Source of the DNA: UBA6183 sp964603255
GTDB taxonomy: Bacteria; Bacteroidota; Bacteroidia; UKL13-3
DNA length: 13,901 nt
Assembly (NCBI GenBank): GCA_964603255.1
Contig: CAZRVA010000069.1
Coordinates: 1 to 13,901, forward strand
Direction: 5' to 3'
Below, piece after piece: positions 1 through 7,948 of the stretch; positions within the stretch are counted from its first letter, which is position 1, and every line of letters starts with the position of its first letter. The notes under the pieces are model-generated. The model was not told the DNA's origin. It did not search any database and saw only the letters and a program-made list of their open reading frames with translations. The position numbers were made by a program, and so were the translations under genes.

Positions 1-118
1 TAAAACCACCTGTTTTCAGCAATCTCAGGAATAAAAAATACACCACTTTTTTCAATTGCATTGATAAAAAGGCATTTATTTTTACTGATAGCCTTATGAA
101 ATCAATGTAAACACAAGG
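1..118. other. Left edge, unassigned; two possible partial ORFs
   Basis: This stretch lies downstream of mutS and I recognise no gene in it. On the plus strand a frame is open from base 3 to a TAA at 108-110 (35 codons) and could be the 3' end of a gene converging on mutS. On the minus strand an ATG at 59-61 opens a frame to the window edge that begins MQLKKVVYFLFLRLLK, a basic then hydrophobic start. Both are short enough to arise by chance in AT-rich DNA. No terminator hairpin is evident. Confidence 0.25.
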
Positions 119-2716
119 TTATTTCAGCATTTTTTTAATTTCATTCAGCTTCATCAATGCTTCAACTGGTGAAATGGTATTAATATCCAACAACAATAAA
201 TCTTCTTTAATTTGATCAAGTACCGGATCGTTTAACTGAAACATGGATAACTGTATTGGGTTTACTTTGGGTGTACCCACTTTATCTTCCGTTTGCGATC
301 TTTGCCCCTCTAATTCTTTTAAAATTACGTTGGCTCTGTTTACCACAAGTTGCGGAACACCGGCCATTTTAGCCACATGTATACCAAAACTATGTTCGCT
401 ACCGCCCAAAGCAAGTTTGCGCAAGAAAATAATTTTATTGGTGGCCTCTTTAATTTCGATGTGGTAGTTTTTAATTCCCTCATTGTTTTTCTCTAACTCG
501 TTTAACTCGTGGTAGTGGGTTGCAAACAATGTTTTAGGTTTGGCTGGATGATGGTTTAAAAACTCGGCAATGGCCCATGCTATCGAAACGCCATCATAAG
601 TACTTGTACCTCTACCAATTTCATCTAATAAAATCAAACTATTAACAGATAAGTTGTTTAAGATACTTGCGGTTTCGGTCATTTCAACCATAAAAGTACT
701 CTCGCCACTGCTGATATTATCGCTTGCACCAACACGCGTAAATATCTTATCAACCAGACCAATTTCGGCCATGCTTGATGGAACAAAACAACCTATTTGT
801 GCCATAATAACATTGATAGCTGTTTGTCGCAACAATGCCGATTTACCAGCCATGTTTGGTCCGGTTAAAATAATAATTTGTTGTTGTTCGCGATCTAAAT
901 AAATATCGTTAGGGATATAACTTTCGCCTAATGGCAATTGTTGTTCAATAACCGGATGGCGCGAATCTTTAAGCAATAGTTTGTGGTCTTCGTTTATTTT
1001 GGGTTTGCTATAATAATGTTTTACGGCAAGGTTAGCAAAAGAAAACAAACAATCTATTTTGGCCAATAACATGGCATTTTGCTGAATCACATTAACGTAT
1101 TCACTCACGTTATTAACCAACTCAGTAAACAACCGTTCTTCAATTGCGCTAATTTTTTCTTCGGCACCTAATATTTTTTCTTCGTATTGTTTTAACTCCT
1201 CGGTTATGTAGCGCTCTGCATTGGTTAAAGTTTGTTTTCTAATCCACTCAGGCGGAACTTTGTCTTTATGTGTATTGGTTACTTCAAGGTAGTATCCAAA
1301 CACATTGTTAAATGCAACTTTTAACGAAGGTATACCTGTTCTTACTTGTTCGCTTTGCTGAATTTGTAACAAGTAATCTTTGCCATGGTATGCTATTTTT
1401 CTTAGTTCATCCAACTCTTCATGTAAACCATCATTAATTAAATCGCCTTTGTGCAATAGGGCAGGAGGGTCGGGCTTTAATGTTTTGTCAATGGCTTCAA
1501 TTACCCAATTACAATCGTGCAACAACTCAGCCATTTTAACCAAAACAGCATTACCGCTGTGGTGTAAAAAGTTTTTTATGGGTTGAATATGTTTGAGCGA
1601 ACGATTTAACTGAGCCAATTCTCTTGGATTAATTCTTCGCATGGCCACTTTAGAAACCATACGCTCAACATCACCTAGCTGTTTTAATTCGGTGGTAATA
1701 TTTTCGCATAATTGGTTGTTGTGATAGGCAGCATCAACCACTTCCAAACGCTCCTCAATAAATTGTTTTTCTTTGAGAGGCAACACTACCCAACGTTTTA
1801 ACAAACGCGCACCCATCGGAGTAACGGTATGGTCTAGTACATCAATAAGCGCTTTCCCGTGTTCGTGGTTAGGTTGCAATAACTCCAGGTTTCTGATGGT
1901 AAATCTATCTAGCCAAACATATTTCTCTTCATCAATACGCGATAAAGATTGAATGTGTGATAGCTCGTTGTGATGTGTTTCATTTAAATAATGTAAACAT
2001 ACACCGGCAGCAATAATGGCCGATGGCATTTCTTGTATACCAAAACCTTTTAAGTTGGTTGTGTTAAAATGCCCTATTAATTTATCATATGCAAACTGAT
2101 GCTGAAAAATCCACTCATCTAATTGGTAGGTATAAAACTTATCTCCAGCAAGCGCATGAAAAGTTTTAAGGTATTTTTTATTGATGATGATTTCAGCAGG
2201 CTTTAACCCTTGGATAAGTTTTTCAATATAATCTGTGCTGCCTTCGCTGGCCATAAACTCACCCGTACTAATATCTACAAAAGCCACACCCGCCTTATTT
2301 TGGTCGAGGTGAACAGCACACAAGTAGTTGTTATATTTATGGTCTAGAATTTTATCGTTGTAGGATACTCCCGGAGTTACCAATTCGGTTACACCACGCT
2401 TCACAATTTTTTTAGTGAGTTTAGGGTCTTCCAATTGATCGCAAATAGCAACACGTTGCCCGGCTCTTACTAGTTTAGGCAAATAGGTATCAAGTGAATG
2501 ATGCGGGAATCCGGCCAACTCAATATGTGAGGCAGAGCCATTGGCGCGTTTGGTTAAAACGATACCTAATATTTGTGCAGCTTTTACTGCATCTTCTCCA
2601 AATGTTTCGTAAAAATCGCCAACTCTAAACAATAAAATAGCTCCTGGGTACTTTGCTTTAATTTCAAGGTACTGCTTCATTAAGGGAGTTTCTTGTGGTG
2701 CTTCTTTTTTAGCCAT
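119..2716 (-). CDS. mutS: DNA mismatch repair protein MutS
   Basis: MutS recognises mismatches and small insertion/deletion loops in newly replicated DNA and recruits MutL; it acts in the cytoplasm as a dimer with ATPase activity. The 865-residue product has the usual length of bacterial MutS1. The mismatch-reading Phe-x-Glu motif is at residues 35-37 in GDFYETF. The C-terminal ABC-type ATPase has Walker A TGPNMAGKS near residue 616, a Walker B/signature region LLDEIGRGTSTYDG near 690-705, and the ATHYHEL switch near 733. The N-terminal mismatch-binding, connector and lever regions are intact, so this is MutS1 and not the MutS2 type. The ATG start lies next to the family's usual N-terminus and has no Shine-Dalgarno. 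The gene follows the terminator of the upstream SPOR gene and is probably transcribed alone. mutL is not in the window. I found no convincing promoter in the 58 bases upstream. Confidence 0.98.
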   Translation of the reverse strand: MAKKEAPQETPLMKQYLEIKAKYPGAILLFRVGDFYETFGEDAVKAAQILGIVLTKRANGSASHIELAGFPHHSLDTYLPKLVRAGQRVAICDQLEDPKLTKKIVKRGVTELVTPGVSYNDKILDHKYNNYLCAVHLDQNKAGVAFVDISTGEFMASEGSTDYIEKLIQGLKPAEIIINKKYLKTFHALAGDKFYTYQLDEWIFQHQFAYDKLIGHFNTTNLKGFGIQEMPSAIIAAGVCLHYLNETHHNELSHIQSLSRIDEEKYVWLDRFTIRNLELLQPNHEHGKALIDVLDHTVTPMGARLLKRWVVLPLKEKQFIEERLEVVDAAYHNNQLCENITTELKQLGDVERMVSKVAMRRINPRELAQLNRSLKHIQPIKNFLHHSGNAVLVKMAELLHDCNWVIEAIDKTLKPDPPALLHKGDLINDGLHEELDELRKIAYHGKDYLLQIQQSEQVRTGIPSLKVAFNNVFGYYLEVTNTHKDKVPPEWIRKQTLTNAERYITEELKQYEEKILGAEEKISAIEERLFTELVNNVSEYVNVIQQNAMLLAKIDCLFSFANLAVKHYYSKPKINEDHKLLLKDSRHPVIEQQLPLGESYIPNDIYLDREQQQIIILTGPNMAGKSALLRQTAINVIMAQIGCFVPSSMAEIGLVDKIFTRVGASDNISSGESTFMVEMTETASILNNLSVNSLILLDEIGRGTSTYDGVSIAWAIAEFLNHHPAKPKTLFATHYHELNELEKNNEGIKNYHIEIKEATNKIIFLRKLALGGSEHSFGIHVAKMAGVPQLVVNRANVILKELEGQRSQTEDKVGTPKVNPIQLSMFQLNDPVLDQIKEDLLLLDINTISPVEALMKLNEIKKMLK

Positions 2717-2768
2717 AAATAATCATGGCAAAATACAATTAAGTGCTGCGCCTAAGTACACATTTTGT

Positions 2769-2802
2769 AAACAAAAATGCCCAACCGTTTGGTTGGGCAT
2801 TT
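2769..2802 (-). terminator. Intrinsic terminator after the first SPOR gene
   Basis: A perfect 12-bp inverted repeat (2775-2786 with 2791-2802, core GCCCAACC/GGTTGGGC) has a 4-base loop. On the minus strand it is followed by a T-rich tract, TTTTTGTTTA. It starts 5 bases past the stop codon of the 2808 gene. It should end that transcript and separate it from mutS. Confidence 0.9.
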
Positions 2803-2807
2803 AAAAT

Positions 2808-4187
2808 TTATTTAGGATCGTAGATATGTAACCACGCTTGACCGTTGAACTTGCTCATGTATGAGCGAAGTTGTCTGTTGGCTTCTTTTCTGTCATCTCC
2901 ATAGTAAACGCAAACACGTACCATCTTCGACCTGTCGCTGTCTTTAAATAAAGCAGCCTGGAATCCTTGCTTGCGAATTTTGTCTCTGAAAGGATAAGCA
3001 TATTTAGCACCTGAATATGTTCCTACAATTACATTGTATTTGCCCATAGGACGAACAATTCCGTCAATATCGTTTAATGAACTTCCTGCCTCAGGTTTAG
3101 GAGCAGCAACTACAGCTGGCTTAGGAGTTGTTTCTGGTTTTCCTTTAATATCTGTATGTCTACCTATTTTTCTAAGTTCAGTAGTGTCTAAATTAATTAA
3201 CTCTTGTTTACTTGGAGCAACTACAACTGCTTGATTTTTTGTAGTATCAATAATCATCACTGGCTCTTTTGTAAGAACAATATCTGTTGCTGGTATTGTG
3301 GTTGTGGTATCTACGTTTGGTTTATTTATCTGAGCGATTAAACTATCAGCCTTACTAGGAATCGTTTCTTTTGCAATGGCATCAGACGAATCGATTTTGT
3401 CATTTGGTTTTTTGTCATCAGCAAGTGGTTGATCACCCTTCTTCAAATCGTCATTAAATGGAACGAACATGATGTCCTCTTTTCCATCTAAGTTAAACCA
3501 CTCCAAATGCTTTCTGTCAGCACTCGCACCAATGTTATAACTCACACCAACGTAGGCGTTGGTCATACCATCAAATTTTCTGTCTGAATAAGCACCATCC
3601 AAATAGTATGTTTGAACCAGTTTGTATTCGGCTCCGAAACTTAAGTCAAATCTGTTGCTCAGGAAGTATTTGAAGTCTAATCCGAAGTTATTGGCGATAA
3701 AGCGAACATTTTTCTTATAATTTTTAAACTGTCCATCAACACGATTTACCTCGATGTCCGGATACATATAACCAGCACCTACAACTAAATATGGATTTAA
3801 TCTATGAAACAATCTACCCAAATTACGGAGTTTGAACACACGCTCTAAATTCAACAATCCACTACCTGAGAAGTAATAATAATTCGCATTAAACTTAGTG
3901 TAGTTTGCAACATTGTCTCTAGGGCCAGTAATGCGCTCAACATGTTGTGAACCGGTAAGTGTACCTAGGCCAATAGCCATTCTACCTGATAAGTACCTAC
4001 TTGTTGCTAAGCGAAATCCAATCTCTCCATATCCTCCTGCAGTTCCAGTAATAGATGTATTAGGAATTGAAAAACCTCCATTAGCATCAACGGTAAAACG
4101 GGTATACTTATATTGAGAAAAAGCGTTACTACCTGATAATATTATCAGAACAAGTGCACAAATGGTTTTCTTGACAGAGCTGAACAT
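2808..4187 (-). CDS. Outer-membrane beta-barrel protein with C-terminal SPOR domain
   Basis: I know of no gene name for this protein. From the ATG at 4187 it has 459 residues. A signal peptide with a KK start and hydrophobic core ends at NAFS-Q. About 210 residues follow with alternating aromatic/glycine beta-strands such as YLVVGAGYMYP and TNAYVGVSYNIG, typical of an 8-stranded outer-membrane barrel. Then comes a Lys/Pro/Thr-rich, probably disordered linker. The C-terminal 78 residues, starting GKYNVIVGTYSG, form a SPOR domain, a fold known to bind peptidoglycan strands stripped of stem peptides. I infer an outer-membrane anchor that grips the cell wall, with SPOR in the place OmpA-like proteins use for peptidoglycan binding. 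The frame extends upstream to a TTG at 4220 (470 residues). I prefer the internal ATG because it gives a compact signal peptide and the predicted transcript starts near 4220. The gene is paralogous to the one at 4831-6183. Confidence 0.85.
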   Translation of the reverse strand: MFSSVKKTICALVLIILSGSNAFSQYKYTRFTVDANGGFSIPNTSITGTAGGYGEIGFRLATSRYLSGRMAIGLGTLTGSQHVERITGPRDNVANYTKFNANYYYFSGSGLLNLERVFKLRNLGRLFHRLNPYLVVGAGYMYPDIEVNRVDGQFKNYKKNVRFIANNFGLDFKYFLSNRFDLSFGAEYKLVQTYYLDGAYSDRKFDGMTNAYVGVSYNIGASADRKHLEWFNLDGKEDIMFVPFNDDLKKGDQPLADDKKPNDKIDSSDAIAKETIPSKADSLIAQINKPNVDTTTTIPATDIVLTKEPVMIIDTTKNQAVVVAPSKQELINLDTTELRKIGRHTDIKGKPETTPKPAVVAAPKPEAGSSLNDIDGIVRPMGKYNVIVGTYSGAKYAYPFRDKIRKQGFQAALFKDSDRSKMVRVCVYYGDDRKEANRQLRSYMSKFNGQAWLHIYDPK

Positions 4188-4223
4188 AAAAGGGTTATTT
4201 GGTTTTTTCTTTACTTTCAACTA

Positions 4224-4254
4224 CAATAATATGTTATTAAATGATTTAAAACAA
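4224..4254 (-). promoter_or_regulatory. Predicted Bacteroidota-type promoter for the first SPOR gene
   Basis: On the minus strand TTG (4254-4252) is followed after 20 bases by TATTATTG (4231-4224), one mismatch from the Bacteroidota -7 consensus TAnnTTTG. The expected transcript start is near 4220. That would leave a TTG-initiated reading almost leaderless but give the ATG at 4187 a leader of about 30 bases. This is prediction only. Confidence 0.45.
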
Positions 4255-4298
4255 CAATTTTAAATCGCTCATATCGTTAAAAATACTTATTTTGTAAC

Positions 4299-4838
4299 AT
4301 GGAAGTTGAAAAATTGTCTTTGGCGTCATTAAACAGAATTAGTAAAGAAGATTATAAGGATATTAAAAAGCTTGATTATTATGTTGTTGCAGATAATGTA
4401 AGAAGCGGCCAGAATATTGGTTCAATTTTTAGATCGGCCGATGCTTTTGCTGCTGATAACATTTATTTAACTGGAATTTCTCCGGTGCCACCCAACAAGG
4501 AAGTTTTAAAAACGGCACTCGGAGCGACAGAAACGGTTAAGTGGTCACAATATCAGGAAAACGGTCCCCTCATTGAATATTTGAAAAAGCATCACATTAA
4601 GATTATAGTTGTTGAGCAAACAACAAATTCGGTTTTATTGCATGATTTTAAGCCAGTACGGGGAGAAAAGTACGCACTAATTTTAGGCAATGAGGTGGAT
4701 GGGGTTAGCATGGACTTCATAAAAAATGCCGACTTGTGTGTTGAAATTCCACAAGTCGGCACCAAGCATAGTTTAAATGTATCTGTATGTGCCGGTATTT
4801 TAATGTGGCACATGTATGATGCGCTAAAAACTACTTAA
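4299..4838 (+). CDS. SpoU/TrmH-family RNA methyltransferase (SPOUT fold)
   Basis: This is a 179-residue AdoMet-dependent RNA 2'-O-ribose methyltransferase of the SpoU (TrmH) class, expected to act on tRNA or rRNA in the cytoplasm. All three class motifs are present: motif 1 NVRSGQNIGSIFR at residues 33-45 with the catalytic-type Arg, motif 2 LILGNEVDGV around 127-136, and motif 3 IPQVGTKHSLNVSV around 150-163. The latter two form the trefoil-knot AdoMet site. It is a minimal catalytic domain without the N-terminal L30e-like substrate domain of RlmB-type enzymes. The target cannot be assigned from sequence, so I give no symbol. It is the only plus-strand gene in the left half. It is divergent from the first SPOR gene (111 bases between starts) and convergent with the second, overlapping it by 8 bases. 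The start is ATG without a Shine-Dalgarno. Confidence 0.93.
   Translation: MEVEKLSLASLNRISKEDYKDIKKLDYYVVADNVRSGQNIGSIFRSADAFAADNIYLTGISPVPPNKEVLKTALGATETVKWSQYQENGPLIEYLKKHHIKIIVVEQTTNSVLLHDFKPVRGEKYALILGNEVDGVSMDFIKNADLCVEIPQVGTKHSLNVSVCAGILMWHMYDALKTT
4721..4761 (-). terminator. Intrinsic terminator of the second SPOR gene, inside the methyltransferase coding region
   Basis: A perfect 12-bp GC-rich inverted repeat (4727-4738 TGCCGACTTGTG with 4750-4761 CACAAGTCGGCA, 11-base loop) is followed on the minus strand by six T residues (plus-strand A run 4721-4726). It lies about 70 bases past the stop codon of the minus-strand gene ending at 4831, as a terminator for that gene should. On the plus strand it codes for about residues 143-154 of the methyltransferase, entering conserved motif 3. 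Plus-strand transcription meets the hairpin without a following T run, so it should be directional. Confidence 0.82.
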
Positions 4839-6183
4839 TATAAACTCCTTTGCCTGTGTTGATGTCTAACATCCAAACATCTTTTGACACAGTTGATCTG
4901 AGTTCAGTTACAATTTTCGCTGCTTCGAAATAGTTGTTGCTAAAAATAACGATACGTTTGTATTGAGATTTTGCACTTCCTAAAATGTGTGCGTCCCAAC
5001 CTTTGTCAATGTATTTGTCGCGGGCCAAGATTGCATTTTGATCCTGAACAAAAGAACCAACAACAATAGCGTAATTTTCTTTTACCTGGCTTTGATCAAT
5101 AGTGGCTGCCTTCACCTTAGTACCGTCTGGTGCGGTATATGATAACATTTTAGGATTAAGTGTGTATCTATCGGTTGTATCATTTCCTGTTGGACTTGAA
5201 GCGTTTAATTTGCCGGCATCTGTGGTCGATTTCTGTTTGCTATTGGCGGCTTTACCCTTTTGGCCTTTTCCAACTGGTGCTTTAGGTTGTGATGCTTCTA
5301 TTTGTGCAGTTTGTGCTGCACTCATTTTGGCAAGCATGTCTAAAACCTGGTTTAGCTTATTATCAAGCGTATCAACCTTTGTATTTACTGATACGACTTT
5401 ATCGTCAACAACTTTAATTTCTTTTCTCAGTTGAGCTGCAAGGCTATCGTTGGCTTGTTTGTTGGATTCTTTTACACCTTTTTCTAATTTGGCCAATAGC
5501 TCTTTTGTACCTTCATTATTTCGTAACGGTAAATGAGCCCAATCCAACAGTTGCTTTCTTTCTTCAGGTAAAATTTTGAACGCCATACCAACGTATGTTA
5601 ATGCAAACTTATCATATTTTCCATCACCTCTGATGTTGTCAATTGCGCTGGTTTGAGAGAAGTTAAAGTTAACCCCGGCCATCAAATCAATCATTTCATT
5701 GACATAGTATTTCACGTTTAGTCCGGCATCATAGATGAAATAAGGTTTAGCGGTTTTACCATCTAATGCTTTGTCTTTGTCATAATAATACATCATGTAA
5801 TTTGCTCCAAGGCTTACATAAACATTAAATTTGCTCCATGCATCATTACGGTCAGGTAAAAAAGAAGTAACGTTAAGATTGGCTTTTCCTCCAATTTGCG
5901 TGAAACTATTTCTGAAATATCCCGCTTTTGCACTGCGGCCTGCCATACCACCTCCATTAGCTTCACCTGACAATGAGAAATATTTATTAAATGAGTAGCG
6001 GAGTCCAACACCTCCAAATGGAGCTGTTGAAGGGTTTACCTCTGTTAAAAGTGAAGGTAGTCCGCCTCTAAACTCAATACTTATTCTAGCTTGTTGTTGG
6101 GCTTCTGTGTTAAATCCTAACGCCAAAAAGCATAGCGCAGCTAAGGCTTTTTTGATAGTTAGATTAGGCATGGTATTGTTCAT
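4831..6183 (-). CDS. Outer-membrane beta-barrel protein with coiled coil and C-terminal SPOR domain
   Basis: This 450-residue protein is not a named family member that I recognise. The signal peptide ends around residue 28 (TEA-QQ). Residues 30-205 show beta-barrel-like strands, for example VYVSLGANYMMYYY and LTYVGMAFKI. Residues about 225-298 have the heptad-like Leu/Val/Lys pattern of a coiled coil. A low-complexity Lys/Ala/Ser/Gly segment follows, and residues about 369-440, starting NYAIVVGSF, form a SPOR domain that would bind peptidoglycan. A segment just after the barrel (ERKQLLDWAHL) resembles DRKHLEWFNL at the same place in the paralogue ending at 2808. I infer an outer-membrane/cell-wall linker that may oligomerise through the coiled coil. 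A second in-frame ATG at codon 5 is an alternative start. A consensus promoter lies upstream, and its terminator sits inside the convergent methyltransferase gene. Confidence 0.85.
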   Translation of the reverse strand: MNNTMPNLTIKKALAALCFLALGFNTEAQQQARISIEFRGGLPSLLTEVNPSTAPFGGVGLRYSFNKYFSLSGEANGGGMAGRSAKAGYFRNSFTQIGGKANLNVTSFLPDRNDAWSKFNVYVSLGANYMMYYYDKDKALDGKTAKPYFIYDAGLNVKYYVNEMIDLMAGVNFNFSQTSAIDNIRGDGKYDKFALTYVGMAFKILPEERKQLLDWAHLPLRNNEGTKELLAKLEKGVKESNKQANDSLAAQLRKEIKVVDDKVVSVNTKVDTLDNKLNQVLDMLAKMSAAQTAQIEASQPKAPVGKGQKGKAANSKQKSTTDAGKLNASSPTGNDTTDRYTLNPKMLSYTAPDGTKVKAATIDQSQVKENYAIVVGSFVQDQNAILARDKYIDKGWDAHILGSAKSQYKRIVIFSNNYFEAAKIVTELRSTVSKDVWMLDINTGKGVYIK

Positions 6184-6334
6184 ACTATTTAGTTTACTTA
6201 TTGTGGGGTACGTGTTAATAAAATCAAAAATAAGAGAAAAAAATTAAAGCGCACGCAAAAAATCGATTATAAGCTTGTTTAAAGTAGGATAAAATAGACA
6301 TATGTGTAACAGCCTAATTCTGGTTATTACCTGC
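6184..6334. other. Intergenic region between bshC and the second SPOR gene
   Basis: This 151-base AT-rich gap holds the promoter at 6225-6259. The only structure after the bshC stop is an imperfect hairpin (6306-6314 with 6322-6330, one mismatch and one G-T pair) with no T run on the minus strand. Termination of the bshC transcript is therefore unclear, and read-through into the SPOR gene is possible. Confidence 0.5.
6225..6259 (-). promoter_or_regulatory. Predicted Bacteroidota-type promoter for the second SPOR gene
   Basis: On the minus strand TATTTTTG (6232-6225) is a perfect match to the TAnnTTTG -7 element. TTTG at 6259-6256 lies 23 bases upstream, at the long end of the known spacing. 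Transcription would start near 6220 and give a leader of about 37 bases before the ATG at 6183. Confidence 0.6.
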
Positions 6335-7945
6335 TTATCCTTGTTTTACAATGCTTTGTATTCCTGTTGATTCAGTTGTAATTGTATTAAAAACAAGGTC
6401 AATAATATTTATCATAGACTCTGTTATGCCATAAGAATTGATATTATTTACACGCTCTTGCATGGTTCCATTAAAGAAATAATGTGCCTTAGTTTGTTGG
6501 AATTTAGCAAAATGATGCGCTATTTTTTCCCGTTGTTTTTTATCTAATTTACGGTGTTGTTGTTCCAATAAATCAACCCAAGTTGTTTTTTGATGGATGA
6601 TTTCGCTGCCAATTTTATTGTCGGTTTTCATGGCAATATCAATAAACGCTTGCAAGTTATCAGTAATGTTTTTGATGATGTCTGATTGACCACCATCATC
6701 ATTAAGCATAACCAATTTACGTTCAATATCTATTGTTGGAGCAAATAAATCATCCACACCTAAACCAATTCTTTTTAGTGTATTGTAATGTTGTTCATTT
6801 AAAAGAAGCACAAAATTACGTAAGGTTAAAATAGGGAAGGTGATGTTGTTTTGTTCAAAGACCGATCTTAACTGTAACCAATAGGCAATTTCTCCGGGGC
6901 CGCCAATGTAACTCAAATTGGGTAAAATAAGTTCCTGATATACTGGGCGCATAATTACGTTCGGACTATAATTTTCCGGATTGTTTTCAATATCAACTGT
7001 AATTTGCTCTGCTGTAAATGTTATCGAAGTACCATCTACTACAAAAACAGCTCCTTCTTTTTTAATTAGTTTCCTGCCCAATTCACTCAAGTAAAAGAAA
7101 TTAATTTCGCGGCCGTTTACCTGTGTTTTATACTTTTTGCGCAGTAAGTTATTGGTAGCAGTAAGTGCGTTAAAGTTACTTTGCTCCAACACATCTTTTT
7201 TAATAATCGGAACAAGAAGTTTTTTTAAGGGCTTGGCATCGGCATCAAGCACTACCAAGCCTTTATTTGCAAATAATAAGTGTGCAAGTTTACGTGTAGC
7301 AATACTTAAATTGGCACTGCTGGTGTAACAGGCGCTCCATTCTTCCAACTGTTTTTTTGCAAAATCGTTGGTGGCAAGGTTTATGATTTCCTGCGCAAAC
7401 GCATCAAAGTTTTGTAATGATAACCTCCCAACAGGTTGTTGTTTGCTATCAATATTCCAACTGTGTTTTGTTCCGTTTATTACCACATGATTTACCTCTT
7501 CAAAATCATGATCCTCTGTGGCCATCCAAAATACAGGCACAAAGTTTTTATCCGGGAACTGTTGTTTCAACTCATCACACCACTTAATGGTGCTAAGTAT
7601 TTTGTAAATAAAATAAAGTGGTCCGGTGTATAAGCAAAGTTGGTGTCCGGTAGTAACTGTATAAGTATTTGGGTTGAGTAATGCGTTAATGTTATTTTCA
7701 ACCTTTGCTGATTTGTTGAGTTTAATTCCTGCTTCAGCGTATTGACCATTCAACGTTTCAACCAAAATAGGCCTGAAACTATCGTTGTAGTTTTTTTGCT
7801 CCATCATAGTTTGGTATGATGAAATTTCGGGGCGCAGGTTATAAAAATCCGATAAATCAGGATGATTATTGATATAATCTAAAATGATTTTAGAAAATTG
7901 ATTACTGCTTTCGAAACTAATAGTTGAATGGTTGATGCCTTGCAT
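6335..7945 (-). CDS. bshC: Putative cysteine ligase BshC (bacillithiol synthesis)
   Basis: BshC catalyses the last step of bacillithiol synthesis, adding cysteine to glucosaminyl-malate to give the low-molecular-weight thiol that replaces glutathione in many Firmicutes and Bacteroidota. The 536-residue length fits the family. The hallmark blocks are present: VTTGHQLCLYTGPLYFIYK at residues 97-115 (nucleotide-binding-like core) and PVFWMATEDHDFEEVNHV at 137-154. The C-terminal third contains the predicted helical region with many Lys and Gln residues (residues ~420-490). The ATG lies 3 bases after the rimO stop, so the two are translated from one message, presumably with ftsY as well. No Shine-Dalgarno is seen. 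bshA and bshB, which make the substrate, are not in the window. The family assignment is strong; the biochemical role rests on family knowledge. Confidence 0.93.
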   Translation of the reverse strand: MQGINHSTISFESSNQFSKIILDYINNHPDLSDFYNLRPEISSYQTMMEQKNYNDSFRPILVETLNGQYAEAGIKLNKSAKVENNINALLNPNTYTVTTGHQLCLYTGPLYFIYKILSTIKWCDELKQQFPDKNFVPVFWMATEDHDFEEVNHVVINGTKHSWNIDSKQQPVGRLSLQNFDAFAQEIINLATNDFAKKQLEEWSACYTSSANLSIATRKLAHLLFANKGLVVLDADAKPLKKLLVPIIKKDVLEQSNFNALTATNNLLRKKYKTQVNGREINFFYLSELGRKLIKKEGAVFVVDGTSITFTAEQITVDIENNPENYSPNVIMRPVYQELILPNLSYIGGPGEIAYWLQLRSVFEQNNITFPILTLRNFVLLLNEQHYNTLKRIGLGVDDLFAPTIDIERKLVMLNDDGGQSDIIKNITDNLQAFIDIAMKTDNKIGSEIIHQKTTWVDLLEQQHRKLDKKQREKIAHHFAKFQQTKAHYFFNGTMQERVNNINSYGITESMINIIDLVFNTITTESTGIQSIVKQG

Positions 7946-7948
7946 GTA

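Noticed and set aside
2728..2735. Possible -7 element TATTTTG upstream of mutS on the minus strand
   Set aside because: It has the same short spacing within the element, and no -33 element was found 17-23 bases upstream.
4284..4294. Possible -7 element TATTTTG just before the methyltransferase ATG, implying a leaderless mRNA
   Set aside because: It is one base shorter than TAnnTTTG, has no TTG at the right distance upstream, and such strings are common in AT-rich DNA.
4861..4885. GATGT/ACATC hairpin followed by TTTT as terminator of the methyltransferase
   Set aside because: Five base pairs with an 11-base loop, inside the coding region of another gene, is too weak to call.
5102..5434. Plus-strand open frame of 110 codons inside the second SPOR gene
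   Set aside because: It is antisense to the coiled-coil and linker region, which is well supported. Its translation has no recognisable domain and no start context, so it is a shadow frame.
6306..6330. Hairpin after the bshC stop codon as a terminator
   Set aside because: The stem has a mismatch and a G-T pair, and no T run follows on the minus strand.
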